A stretch of 24,161 bases of DNA from Oppiella nova (Eukaryota; Arthropoda; Arachnida; Sarcoptiformes; Oppiidae). The translations under genes were made by a program, and so were the position numbers. This document shows, piece by piece, positions 10,901 through 20,486 of this stretch (the stretch's first letter is position 1; every line of letters begins with the position of its first letter). Location: assembly GCA_905397405.1 (NCBI GenBank), contig CAJPVJ010000498.1, forward strand, positions 1-24,161. The letters are read 5' to 3'. The notes under the pieces were generated by a model that saw only the letters and a program-made list of their open reading frames with translations, searched no databases and was not told the DNA's origin.

Positions 10901-13900
10901 GAGTGACGCCCGATCTCTGGCCGCTTCCATCAAAGGCGGCGGTTCTTTGTATGACTCGGAAAGTGGTCTTCAGTGCAATAGCTCTTCAAATGATAATCAA
11001 AATGCCATCAAAAATATAAATACTAACAGAAGAGTGCATCGATTGAATGACTTTTCGTACGAATTAGATATCGACACAAATGAATTTGAGGCACTGGTAG
11101 AGCCCAATAGACTAGTGTCGGCGCTCAAAGGGGGCGGAAATAATGAACTCGAAGTAAATATTTTTATTAATTGAATGCATGAAATACTTTATTAATTGGG
11201 CTTTCATTATCTGTGCTTTACTTTTACGTAAGCCTTAATTATAGCGAATAATTGATATGAACTTTGCTTCACTATACTATAAACAAATAAAAGCATTTAA
11301 TTCATTGTCTTATCTTTAATGTGATGTCTTTGATGTGTTTACTATTAATTATTTATCTTAAACTCTGATTCTTGGCTTTGGATTAAGGGATTAATGCACT
11401 TATCTATTGATAGGAATATTTTCATTATAAACAAATGAATTGACATTTAAGCAAAATATTAAGCATTAAATTCTTACATAACAGACAACAAACCGCAAAC
11501 AGAATCTGAGTATTTCAACGAATCTGGATTCGAGTCGATCTCTGACACCATCCGATGGTCTGAGCGACTCGTTGACATCGCCGCTGAATATGGGTCTCAT
11601 GAATATCGCCGGAATGACAGTCCCGATGGTGGACACGTCGCAGATGATACAGCAGCAGGTGCTGCACCAGCAGATGGTTCAGATGCAACAAAGGGCTTTC
11701 CTCGCCTCATCGCTCCAACAGAATCTCGAGATACAGAAGCAATTGCTTCAACAGAACCAACAGCTCCAGCATATGTTAGTCCACTCGTCCATCAATAGTC
11801 CCAACTCTCCCATAAGCAATGGTCAGTCCAGTGAGAACCTGGCCGGTAGTCCGCCGAATCTCTCGTACCCAATGTCCCCGATATCCCCATTACTGCAAAT
11901 ACAGACAATGCCTTTGCTATCACCCGTCGGCGACACACAACTGAATCTAACAAATAATGAAAACATTACTCTATTGGACACAACCTCACCCTTTAAGGAT
12001 ATGAATCGCTCACACATTCCCGGCTCAATTCCACCCCCACCTCCTCCGCCGCCACCACCGCCTCCATTGTCTCCATCGGCGGCAGATGTGTACAGAAGGG
12101 CTAAAACAGTGCGAATAGGGAAGTGGCGGTGGCCGCCACCCGCTGACGGTCCCTCCGAGCCCTCCAACAACTTCTTTGAGTTTAAACGTAAGAAACAAAT
12201 GGAGAAAAGCGAGAAGAATAGCGAAGACCGAGACGAGCACTCGCCTGACGGGACAGACAATCACAATATGAACGAAACGATTGCTCCGATTTCGCAAAAT
12301 TCAAGACCGGAGCCGAAAATTATGGAAAACAACGACAAACACAACAACGAGAAAGCGGCGAAAAAGGATGAGAAGATAAAAGTGATCCGAAATGTGGTTC
12401 CTGGAAGTATTGGTAAGTTGCGGATCAGCTCCGAAATGAAGGCCAAGTTGGAGCAGTTGACTATCGACCAGAGCGTACGGTCCAAAAAGGATGGCAGAGA
12501 GCGGACGGCAATGCAGAGCCGCAGTATGGATGACATCGCGAGTGTCGGCGCCGTTAAGAAGCTTTCGGAACAGCGAAAGGCTCTGTTGGAGAAGCAACTG
12601 ATGGGATCGTTAAGGAGTCCTAATGATCGCACGGAACACAACAACTCCAGTCCCCTAAACACACGCCTCGGGCACAGAGAGGAGCCGACAGAGACTCTGC
12701 ACTCGAAATACGCCCAAAGCGTTCCGGTTCTCAGCAATTATGAGAGCACTCAAGCGGACAGTGGTTTCGCCAAAAATGTCTCAACGCGTGGAGAAAAAGT
12801 GCGCAAAACTGTGAGCAGAGAAATACGTGAGAGACGCGACGAGTTGGGGCCCTTCAACAGGAGGTCCGGCACTATGACGTCAACCATTCAGGCCGAGTGC
12901 GGCGATCGACTCAGTTATTCCACGGAACCCGAGAGGGCTTTCTTCGACGAGATGAGCGCCACGAATAGTATCCCCTATGAGGACAGTATTATCTCCAGTA
13001 ATGTGAATCTCCAGAGATCTGGTCTCAGACTCAGCCACGACTTGTCCTCCAAACCGGTTAAGAGGATGAATGTTCCGCCGCCTCCGCCGCCCATCAATGG
13101 TATGCTGAGTGCGACCCTCAGTAACCCGGCGTACCAGTGCTTACCGCATATGAACGGAAGCGGTCCGCCATCGGTGGCCGCCTCCAGCAGTTATTACGCC
13201 CCGAGCTCTCCAATTATGGCCAGACGTCACCGAAAACTCCCGCCGCCGCCCATCGGGTTAGCCGTCTCTCAGGACAGACTGTCCTTCGATAGGATTGAAT
13301 TCGAGGAGAGCAACGAATTCCTGAATCCAGTCGAAGCGCCGCCCCTTTCCATCATCAGCCGTCCCGACGCTCAGACAACGGTCGACAAGATTAAGACCAA
13401 ACTCTTCACCACAACTGATGCCCCGTTTCTGACCTATTCTAAAGTCAAATGGAAGTTAAATGTCAGAAAAGAGGTGAGTCTTTGTGCTCTTATATATGTA
13501 TGTCATTGGATCTAATAATTGTTGAATCAATTGCAGGTCTTCTCACCCCAAGAAACCATCGACAATCCAATGGTTTTGCACCTAATATTCCTTCAAGTAG
13601 TGAGGGATGCCTTCTCTCCCACTTGTATTCGGTTAACACAAGAAGAGAAATTCAAACTACAATCCAAACTACAAACCGTTGACATAAACATCGACAACGT
13701 TCTCAACGCCAACCCTAAGATCCAGTTCCAGAAGAGTCTGATTGAGTCGGCCCGAGAAATGCCCACTTATTTCAGCCGATTATACCCGGTCTCCGGGGGT
13801 AGGAATTTGCCAAACGTTCACTTACTCGGCATCTCTCACACCGGCGTCCGATTGATTCAAAGGGAGAGGAATGCCGTTTGTGATTATCTTAAAGTATTGG

Positions 13901-16900
13901 ATAGACTCAGGTTAGACATCATCGCCAACTGCTATGCGAATTAATATAACAATTAATATTTTAATTAAATAGTTTGGACGATATCTCGGAAGTGATAATT
14001 CCCAAGAGTTGTACGATTCAGATATTGCTGTGTGGGGGCGGATGGATCACACTTTTCTCACCAAAAGTAACCTAGCACAATATGCTTGTCATTAGGTTTG
14101 GTGTGACGAAATTGTTTGCTTTATTTAATTACAGGCCATTCAAATCAAGAGTTTAATTGAGAGGTTTGCGTTAGAAACTCAAGAGGTATGAAACACACAA
14201 TTGCTTAATATATTGAAATATATGTTTTTAATTTAGTGATTGTATTAACAATTTTCACTCAAAACCCCATTTAGAGTCAAATTGAATTCGTTCGGGCGCT
14301 CAGGCATTACACCAGCGATGAGCCATCCATTCTTGGCTTCAGAAAAGGAGATATCATTCGTATACTTAAGAACAAAAATCTTCAGTTATCTAAAGGTTTG
14401 CTTATTTTTATTTTACAATTTGTGGACAATTTAGTTTTACTCTTGAATATATTCATTTGAAAACTTATCAATTTTATAACATACTAAAATAGCAATAAGT
14501 TTACTACACTTTCGTATAATTTTTATCGATACAAGTAAATACGTTGATTTTCTTAATTTTATCAATAATCTCATCAGCTCTACCAGTAATGGGTTATTAG
14601 TGGGCGTCTATGACAGCAATTCTGTATTCACTGAACCCTATTTACATAAGAATTATTGATAAAATCAATAAGCATTAGAAACAAAAATTTAACATTAATT
14701 GATTAAATAATGACAAACAAAATTAATTATTTTAGCTATTTTTTATAAAAATAAATTATTATCAATATGATCATGTATTTAACAATACAAATGAGTTAGG
14801 TAATTACAAGATTATTTAAGCATTGCTAATTCGCTAAATTGCATAATTATTATAATTTATTTTCCTATCATTTAATTATTCAATTAATTCATAATCCTTA
14901 TGGTTTTAACTACAATTAAAATTTGGTTTATTAAAATTAAAATCTATTTTTATCCCGCAATATGTTAATCAAATATTTGTCGAAATATTTTAATCAATTG
15001 AAAAGTCAATGAAAAACGGAAGTTAACTTTAATTGAAAGATTATTACTTAAGTATTGTTTAAATAATAGCTTAGTTTTAAATTGTTTTTCCTAAAAAAAC
15101 GTAGACAATAAGTATTTGTCATCCCTTTCCTTTCAAACAGTCAGTTGTCATTTACTTACAATGTATTGTTCAATGTCTTGAGAGATGGGAAGTCTACCAA
15201 AAAGTCTGAAGAAATCTTTTATTTTCAAAAAGCTAGACATAATGTTTGGCTCATTTATTTGTCTATGAACCAGTTACTTTTATAATTTAGTCATTCACTA
15301 AATATTGCCATTCAGTCACTATGATTGCGCTTTTTTATCACATTTTGATTTATATCACGATTGAGACAATATTATGTCCATTAGTATAATGGCTCTAAAG
15401 AGAAGTTTTGCAAAATTTGCAAAATGTTATCACACTTTTGTATTCTGCATCACATTGTCTGTATTATTACCTGGATATAGTGTAAAGATGTAGACTACAT
15501 AATGTAGTACTATAATAAATATGTACAATATGCAAAATAATGTTAGTGTAGAAACATCACTGTATATTCAACGTGAAAATCGCATTTTATTGCAAAAATA
15601 ATTAGATTTACAAACTTTAATGTAATCCCATTTAGTCTAACATAAAGATTAGCATATTTTTTATTGATTTTATCTCACATTTCAAGATTAAATCTTAAAT
15701 ATAATATCATTTGAAGCCTTAATGATAGACAAAGGGTACTCATAATAACTATTAGGAGCTGTGGTTCACGTCTAAAGTTATTAGAACTTGAAATCTATTG
15801 TTTATTTCAAACTATTGGTGACATATTTTTGTTCATTATTTAGTTTCGAGACATAATATTATTATGATTTTACTCCAATCATTCGGACATAAATACAATA
15901 CATTTATTATATCATCTCTTTTTTTGTAATTTTATTTTTCATTAATAACTGAAACTTTTTTTCCATTGCTTTATGTATTTCATGTCTAATTCGTAAATTT
16001 ATTTTTCGTATAAATAATACTTTGAGTGTTTAAGAAATAAAAGTTTTAGACTTAAACTAATCAATCAATCTCTGAGTTTTCAAAGCAATTAGTTCAACAG
16101 ATAAGTAAGGATGCGATCAATTATTGTCAAATTGTTGTCAATTTTAGCTTTAAATTGGAGACAAATTTGTCGATTTTTCAAGAAAATACCATTTTTTGTG
16201 AGTTAACCTCAATTTACGTATAATTAAGGTTAGGTTCAACGCACAGAAATATATCTTAATTTTCGTTAAATATCGCATAAATTGCGAAAATTTGAATTTT
16301 AAAGCGCTTTAATGGACTTTATTTTTAGTTCACTGACACTAACACTCATACAGTACTTCTTCGCTCTCAACATTGCATTAAAAATTGTTTTTAAAATTAG
16401 GTATATTTCCTATATTTATGATACAATATTTAGATAAATATATTCTTTTGTATGAATTATTATTAAATTGTTTTCAAACAATGAATAGAAGTAAAATATA
16501 TTTAATTAATTCTATCCTATATATAGTATTATAGAAAATAACAATAATTTTAGACTCAAAACAACATTTTTTATTAAATAATTCATTTTATGAATTATGT
16601 ATTGAAAAAAATGAAAGCTAATCAATTGATTTCTGGTTTTTCACATTTTGATTAATACCTTTGGGATAAAAATTTAGATTTCAAAATATGAATATTTTTT
16701 AACGTCATTCACAAAACTTTTATATAACAATAATTATTCCATTGAATGCATTTTGAGATCATATTCTGATATGAAGTCAATGTAATTCATTGTGTATTCT
16801 ACACTACACTATAAGTACACTATAAGTGCTTTTAAAGTATTGTGGAGTAGAGTATACAATACTATTATAATATATCATACCTTATGAGCCATTCTTAAAA

Positions 16901-19900
16901 ATATCTGTTTGATTGTGACAAACCTGTGCTATACATGACTCGTATGTTCTAATAGTCTATTGTTATACCGTATAACACATTACAGTGTACTTCAAGACTA
17001 TTTTCTTTTTGCTCGACTGAGCGGAACAGACATTTCGAAAGTATAGTTGTCGTTGAGTAACAGTTTGTGTAAAACAGTTATCAGTGAGACTTAACACAAC
17101 TCAGGCCACTGTTTCGATATCCACAAAGTTTTGGTAAAATTATTTTTTCCAAACTTTTTTACTCGTTTAAAAAGCTCAATGTTTTGTCATTGAAAGTGAT
17201 TGTGTATTAGTAACACCGCGGCTATTAATACCTCCAAACTCATTGATATAGCAATAATTTGTCACTAATTTTTTTAGTTGACAAACTATTGGAAAAGTTT
17301 TTGTTTGCTTCAAAGTGTGAGACATTATGAGAAACTGCTTTATTAAACATTAGTTTTTGCGGATTATTTTGTTTATATTGAAGATTTAAACTTTAAATTT
17401 TAAAGTAACCAAACGGTTGTGTGTGCTATAGGTTGGCTGTTTGGTGTACTGGAAACAGGCGAAGGGGGTATATTCCCGTGTGAATACGTGGTGCCCCTAA
17501 ATAGCCAGGAAGTGGTGAAGATTTCGCAAAGAATGGTAAAAAATGCGCAAAACTGTGCAAAAACTAAGTGTAAGGATTCATAGCATTCATACGATATGTT
17601 GTGCTCTGTTTGCAAGGATGAGGTCAGGGGCGTAATGAATGGCCACTCAAATGGTTTGCGTTCCGCTCACGATATCAATGATAAACACGAACTCAAGTCT
17701 AACGACGACAGCTCTCTCCGAGAAGACACATCGCTATGGGTTGAGAGTAAAAATGTATGCATTTGTTGGCATTGTTTTAAAGTTTTTGATTTGTTTTTTG
17801 TGTGAAGCTGCGAGTCATGTAATGAATTAAATGTATGTTTGCATTGAATACCAATTATAGGAACAGTTTGACGACGCCAAGAGCGATATCACACAAGTCT
17901 CGCAATTAAATGACGGAAAGTTTTCGTTACTTCAGTTCGCTTTATTCAACTTCAGAGAGAGTGTCAATAAGTGAGAAGTTTTGCGTGAATTTCAAAGTTG
18001 TGTTTCGAAATTATATTGACAATTATTTTGCGTTCAGATATGACTTGCGATCAAAAGAGGGTTCATTGAGAGGATCCATAAAATTGATTGAAAGCATCAA
18101 ATCTAAGAAGAAGAATAAGAAGGGAAAGGGAAGCGATCCGACAGAATGGACGTGGAGTGAGATCTCCAGTTTAGTCAAGTATTCAAAAGTGAGTGCAAAA
18201 ACTATTGTCAAGTATTCAAACTTTATATTAATTGTGAACATTTCGCTTTCAAAAGTCCACAATTCAAAATTCATTACTTATATTATCACCGGAACTCAAT
18301 AAGATAGCCATCGAGTGCTTCGTTGGTAAGTGTTTTGTATTTAAACATTATTCCGGGAATTCATATCTTATAATATTTTTGATTTTATCACATATTCCAG
18401 CGATAATGCGATATATGGGAGACTTAGCTATGATTAAAAATCAAACGGAAGTCAATTGTGTTTATAATATTCTTTTGGTATGTTTTGATAATTTATTCAT
18501 ATTTTATAAAAAAAATTGTTAAAATCTTTATATATTCCACAGAATTGTCACAAATATCCACAAATTAGAGATGAAGTCTATTGTCAGCTAATGAAACAGA
18601 CGACAAGCAATAAAAGTGCCAAATTGTGAGCTAATTATACAATCATTTGCATTAAACATCACTTTGAATTCATTATGCATTTAATGACATGTTTGGAAAA
18701 CTTGTTAAAATTTTTAATTATATTCAATGGTTGTAGTGATAGCTGTCAAAGAGGTTGGCGTCTCTTCTCAATAATGGCCGCGTATTTCGACTGTTCAGAG
18801 CTATTGAGACCCTATTTATTCAAATACTTAGAGACGGCTGCTTTCGATAAGCGGCGGGCCTTTCATCTGACGGCCGACGTCTGCCTCAAGAACCTGCGGA
18901 AGACATTCAAATACGGCGGCCGTAAGAACGTGCCGTCCATTGAAGAGATCGCCGCCATATCCGCCGGAAGGAACTCCAAGCGACAGATGTATCGCCTGCC
19001 CGGAGGCACCGAAAGGATCATCAATACGGCCTCCTCTACGGTCGTCAACGACATCATCGAAGAGATCTGTCAAATGCTGAACATCGAGAACGCCATCGAA
19101 ATGGAGGAGTTCTCGCTCTACTGTATCATCGAAGGAGGTCTGCCATCGAGTCTCTCATTTGTCTTATAGACAGCGAATAACACACTCTAATCCATCGATT
19201 CTGTAGATCCGTTTACAATGCCTTTAAATAAAGACGAATACATTCTGGACGTGACCACAGATCTGATCAAAAACGGACAATTATTTTACCTCATTTTCTG
19301 CCGATCCGTTTGGTACTACCCGTTACGACTGGACAGTCACCTGTACATCGAAGTGATCTTCAATCAGGTGGCGCCCGACTATCTGGAAGGCCTTCTGCTG
19401 GTTGTGCCCGAAGAGAAGCTACCGGAAGACGCGGTGCCACAGATCGCACGCATCGCCTCACTTCTGCACAGGGCTGCCGACATGGAGCAGATGCCCACCA
19501 AAGATGAAGTCAAGTATTTGCTGCCAAAGCCGGTGCTGGTTATGAAGGAACTACGACCGCCTCAATGGGTCGAAATGGTTCAGAATAACTGGAACGACAT
19601 GTCGGCGCTCACGACCACAGAAGCAAAAGCTCAATGTCTCGATATCCTGCAAAAGTGGCCGCTCTTTGGCTCCTGTTTCTTCGCCGTCAAACGAATACAA
19701 CAAGACGTGTCCACACAATCACCCGATCACATACTGGCCCTCAATAGGGAAGGCGTCCACTTCTTAGACATTATCACACATGTAAGCTATTTGTCATTAC
19801 TTTTGTCACTTAATGTTATACTTATTATGGTATTGGATATGATTATAGGAAACCCTTTGGAAGTATCCGTTCTCTGAAGTGATTTCCACGCGAAAGGTGA

Positions 19901-20147
19901 GGGCAGAAGACGGCACTCTATTCCTGGACATGAAGTGCGGGAACCTTATGGTGCAGAAAATATCCAGAATACAAACTGATCAGGTATAAATACACACAAT
20001 ACGTGATTTAGAAATCATTAATCTTAGACTAAATTCTTGTTCATTGACTCTCAGGCACACGAAATCTCACGACTTATACGACAGTACATCGAAATCGAGC
20101 AGCACTTCAAGAGCTCCAACAAAGAAAACGGCAATCATTTGCAATAA
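1902..20147 (+). CDS. MYO15: Unconventional myosin XV (MYO15 / insect Myo10A-sisyphus type), complete, 31 coding exons
   Basis: This is an actin-based motor of the MyTH4-FERM class; relatives carry cargo to the tips of filopodia and stereocilia. Coding exons, all GT-AG and in phase: 1902-1922, 1999-2045, 4132-4195, 5686-5795, 5872-6147, 6207-7607, 7689-7806, 7874-8134, 8209-8380, 8451-8683, 8756-8991, 9056-9107, 9181-9298, 9386-9647, 9713-11153, 11485-13473, 13537-13910, 13973-14066, 14135-14185, 14275-14395, 17432-17535, 17617-17754, 17861-17970, 18038-18188, 18256-18325, 18401-18477, 18543-18625, 18737-19137, 19207-19781, 19849-19983, 20055-20147. The sum is 9378 nt, 3125 residues. Domains: motor about 1-680, IQs about 690-765, MyTH4 about 810-1000, split FERM about 1005-2440, SH3 about 2441-2500, MyTH4 about 2620-2780, FERM about 2785-3115. 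The short N-terminus (MEDQLER before the motor) lacks the roughly 1200-residue extension of the long vertebrate MYO15A isoform. The C-terminus ends NHLQ. The assignment is secure from domain order and motifs. The least certain boundaries are the starts of the exons at 17617 and 18256, chosen by phase and family similarity. Confidence 0.95.
2046..4131 (+). other. Myosin intron 2, AT-rich, no gene seen
   Basis: This 2.1-kb intron splits the codon for the Asp that leads into DLNEASIL. It is very AT-rich and has no coding evidence on either strand; the 63-codon minus frame at 3157-3348 has no protein-like features. The one striking element is a G-run cluster at 3790-3812, listed separately. Confidence 0.7.
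3790..3812 (+). other. Putative G-quadruplex motif in myosin intron 2
   Basis: Four G runs (GGGG, GGG, GGG, GGG) are separated by loops of 2, 2 and 6 nt, which fits the canonical G3+N1-7 pattern. It lies in an otherwise AT-rich intron on the sense strand, so both the DNA strand and the pre-mRNA could fold. The following sequence continues with weaker GG repeats to about 3825. Function is unknown. Confidence 0.6.
4196..5685 (+). other. Myosin intron 3, AT-rich, no gene seen
   Basis: The 1.5-kb intron lies between the exon ending NEIIN and the one beginning [12 protein letters not shown]. Only AT-rich sequence is seen. The 81-codon plus frame at 4512-4757 is compositionally like the flanking non-coding DNA and has no supporting splice or domain signal. 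Confidence 0.7.
7874..8134 (+). other. MYO15: Lever arm with three IQ motifs (exon 8)
   Basis: The exon encodes residues 680-766. After the end of the converter come three calmodulin/light-chain-binding IQ repeats with cores [34 protein letters not shown] and [17 protein letters not shown]. The third is degenerate, with the usual GxxxR replaced by KMKKQ, so it may bind a light chain weakly. The exon is exactly 87 codons in phase 0 at both ends. The next exon adds a short highly charged helix (about 767-800). Confidence 0.9.
8209..9298 (+). other. MYO15: First MyTH4 domain (exons 9-13)
   Basis: The spliced product covers about residues 767-1036. The stretch [16 protein letters not shown] precedes the helical MyTH4 core. 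Hallmarks are KTPFL, then the helix with [29 protein letters not shown], and [20 protein letters not shown], the signature helix pair of MyTH4. In class VII, X and XV myosins this domain, with FERM, binds cargo and sometimes microtubules. The final exon runs on into [10 protein letters not shown], the linker into FERM lobe F1. Confidence 0.9.
9386..13473 (+). other. MYO15: FERM-1 lobe F1 plus giant low-complexity insertion (exons 14-16)
   Basis: Exon 14 (about residues 1037-1123) completes a ubiquitin-like F1 lobe (FGWTVDLD...MDVVSQMEI...YFLVS) comparable with MyTH4-linked FERM lobes. Two very large exons of 1441 and 1989 nt then encode about 1125 residues rich in S, N, K, D and Q. They include basic SR-like and charged tracts, a Gln-rich probable coiled coil (about 1657-1705), a run of 12 prolines (12031-12066, residues 1787-1798), and a second proline cluster (PPPPPPP near 13074-13094). 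At the very end the FERM sequence resumes ([11 protein letters not shown]). Codon use and the lack of stops over 3.4 kb show that this is real coding sequence. Confidence 0.85.
11154..11484 (+). other. Myosin intron 15, no other feature
   Basis: This 331-nt AT-rich intron lies between the two linker exons. It is phase 0 at both sides, donor GTAAAT and acceptor ACAG. Nothing else is visible in it. Confidence 0.75.
13537..14185 (+). other. MYO15: FERM-1 lobes F2/F3 (exons 17-19)
   Basis: Residues about 2268-2440. [18 protein letters not shown] begins an F2-like helical region ([20 protein letters not shown]). Then [12 protein letters not shown] and [13 protein letters not shown] mark entry into the PH-like F3 lobe, which closes with ISEVIIP, WITLFSP and a final helix ([14 protein letters not shown]). 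The order matches the MYO15/MYO7 arrangement, in which this half-FERM precedes SH3. Confidence 0.85.
14556..14665. repeat. 110-bp foldback with 14-bp perfect inverted ends
   Basis: ATTTTATCAATAAT at 14556-14569 is exactly inverted at 14652-14665. The 82-bp interior has more G and C than the surrounding intron. This could be a small miniature inverted-repeat element or a structured intronic RNA. No clear target-site duplication is visible at the ends, and I see no second copy in this window. Confidence 0.5.
15744..15782. repeat. Short imperfect hairpin in intron 20
   Basis: Arms AATAACT-AT-TAG and CTAAAGTTATT pair over about 11 bp with a small bulge, around a 16-nt loop that is less AT-rich than the context. 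It is too short for a typical pre-miRNA. Chance pairing in AT-rich DNA is possible. Confidence 0.3.
17617..18188 (+). other. MYO15: SH3-to-MyTH4 linker (exons 22-24)
   Basis: Residues about 2516-2648. A polar, low-complexity exon (46 codons, phase 0) is followed by an exon ending [21 protein letters not shown], a conserved-looking helix that precedes the second MyTH4 in this class. A lysine-rich tract ([11 protein letters not shown]) follows, then [15 protein letters not shown], which opens the MyTH4. The exon 22 acceptor at 17616 is chosen because it alone preserves frame and has a good pyrimidine tract. An in-frame ATG at 17596 lies just upstream within the intron. Confidence 0.75.
18256..20147 (+). 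other. MYO15: Second MyTH4 and C-terminal FERM (exons 25-31)
   Basis: Residues about 2649-3125. MyTH4 features: [63 protein letters not shown] domain follows: F1 ([20 protein letters not shown]), F2 (LTTD-like helix [18 protein letters not shown], then the acyl-CoA-binding-like bundle) and F3 ([44 protein letters not shown]). It ends in a helix ([16 protein letters not shown]). The coding region stops at TAA 20145-20147. Unlike vertebrate MYO15A, whose C-terminus binds the PDZ protein whirlin, the last residues NHLQ do not form a class I PDZ ligand. Confidence 0.92.
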
Positions 20148-20311
20148 TTGACATGAATTTGCAATCATTTTATCGACACAATTATTGGCAATACTTACAA
20201 ATATCTTTATTTTTATTATTATTTTTATAAGTCATTTATTATATCAAATGTTTTATATATAATTTATATACAAAAACAAAAAATATGTATACTTTTAAGG
20301 AATTAAATTAA

Positions 20312-20317
20312 TTTATT
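20312..20317 (-). terminator. Candidate polyadenylation signal of ALG1
   Basis: TTTATT on the plus strand reads AATAAA on the minus strand, 170 nt beyond the ALG1 stop codon. Further copies lie at 20235-20240 and 20207-20212. Confidence 0.4.
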
Positions 20318-20364
20318 GGAAGGGTTGTGCCAAATGTATGATGTTTTCCGGTTTTTATCTCACG

Positions 20365-20370
20365 AATAAA
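20365..20370 (+). terminator. Candidate polyadenylation signal of myosin XV
   Basis: AATAAA lies 218 nt after the myosin stop codon. It is past the candidate minus-strand signal of ALG1, so the mature 3' ends could be complementary over tens of bases. Confidence 0.45.
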
Positions 20371-20486
20371 ATATACAATATTTATGACATTTATATGATA
20401 TTTTACGATTTCTATGATTTATATGATTATATGACTACACAAATAAATACTTATATTAATTAAATTACTTATAAATATATAGTGTG

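Larger units (their letters stand above)
14396..17431 (+). other. Myosin intron 20 (3.0 kb), AT-rich, no gene seen
   Basis: This is the largest intron. There are no long open frames or recognisable RNA genes. It contains a 110-bp foldback (14556-14665) and a short hairpin (15744-15782), both listed separately. The last 450 bases (about 16980-17250) are somewhat less AT-rich than the rest and contain an initiator-like TCAGT. That might mark an internal promoter, but I see no stronger support. Confidence 0.65.
14275..17535 (+). other. MYO15: SH3 domain (exons 20-21, split by a 3-kb intron)
   Basis: Residues about 2441-2515. The ALYDY motif of typical SH3 domains appears as ALRHY, followed by [32 protein letters not shown] and VPL, so the strands, the Trp and the Pro-x-x-Tyr end motif (PCEYV) are all present. 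The intron interrupts the codon for the Gly just before the conserved Trp. Loss of the first Tyr of ALYDY may alter ligand preference. Confidence 0.88.
20148..20486. other. Convergent 3' UTR spacer of myosin XV and ALG1
   Basis: This 339-bp AT-rich spacer lies between the myosin stop and the ALG1 stop, which face each other. It has no gene. Polyadenylation hexamers for both directions lie inside it (see the two terminator entries), so the two transcripts probably overlap at their ends. Confidence 0.65.

Noticed and set aside
12025-12737. Minus-strand frames including a glycine-rich protein
   Set aside because: They are the antisense of the polyproline and linker coding region. The glycine run is the complement of proline codons.
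18304-18325. A 22-nt micro-exon of the myosin starting at 18304
   Set aside because: Extending upstream to the acceptor at 18255 adds [16 protein letters not shown], which matches the MyTH4 domain and keeps phase, so the exon is 70 nt.
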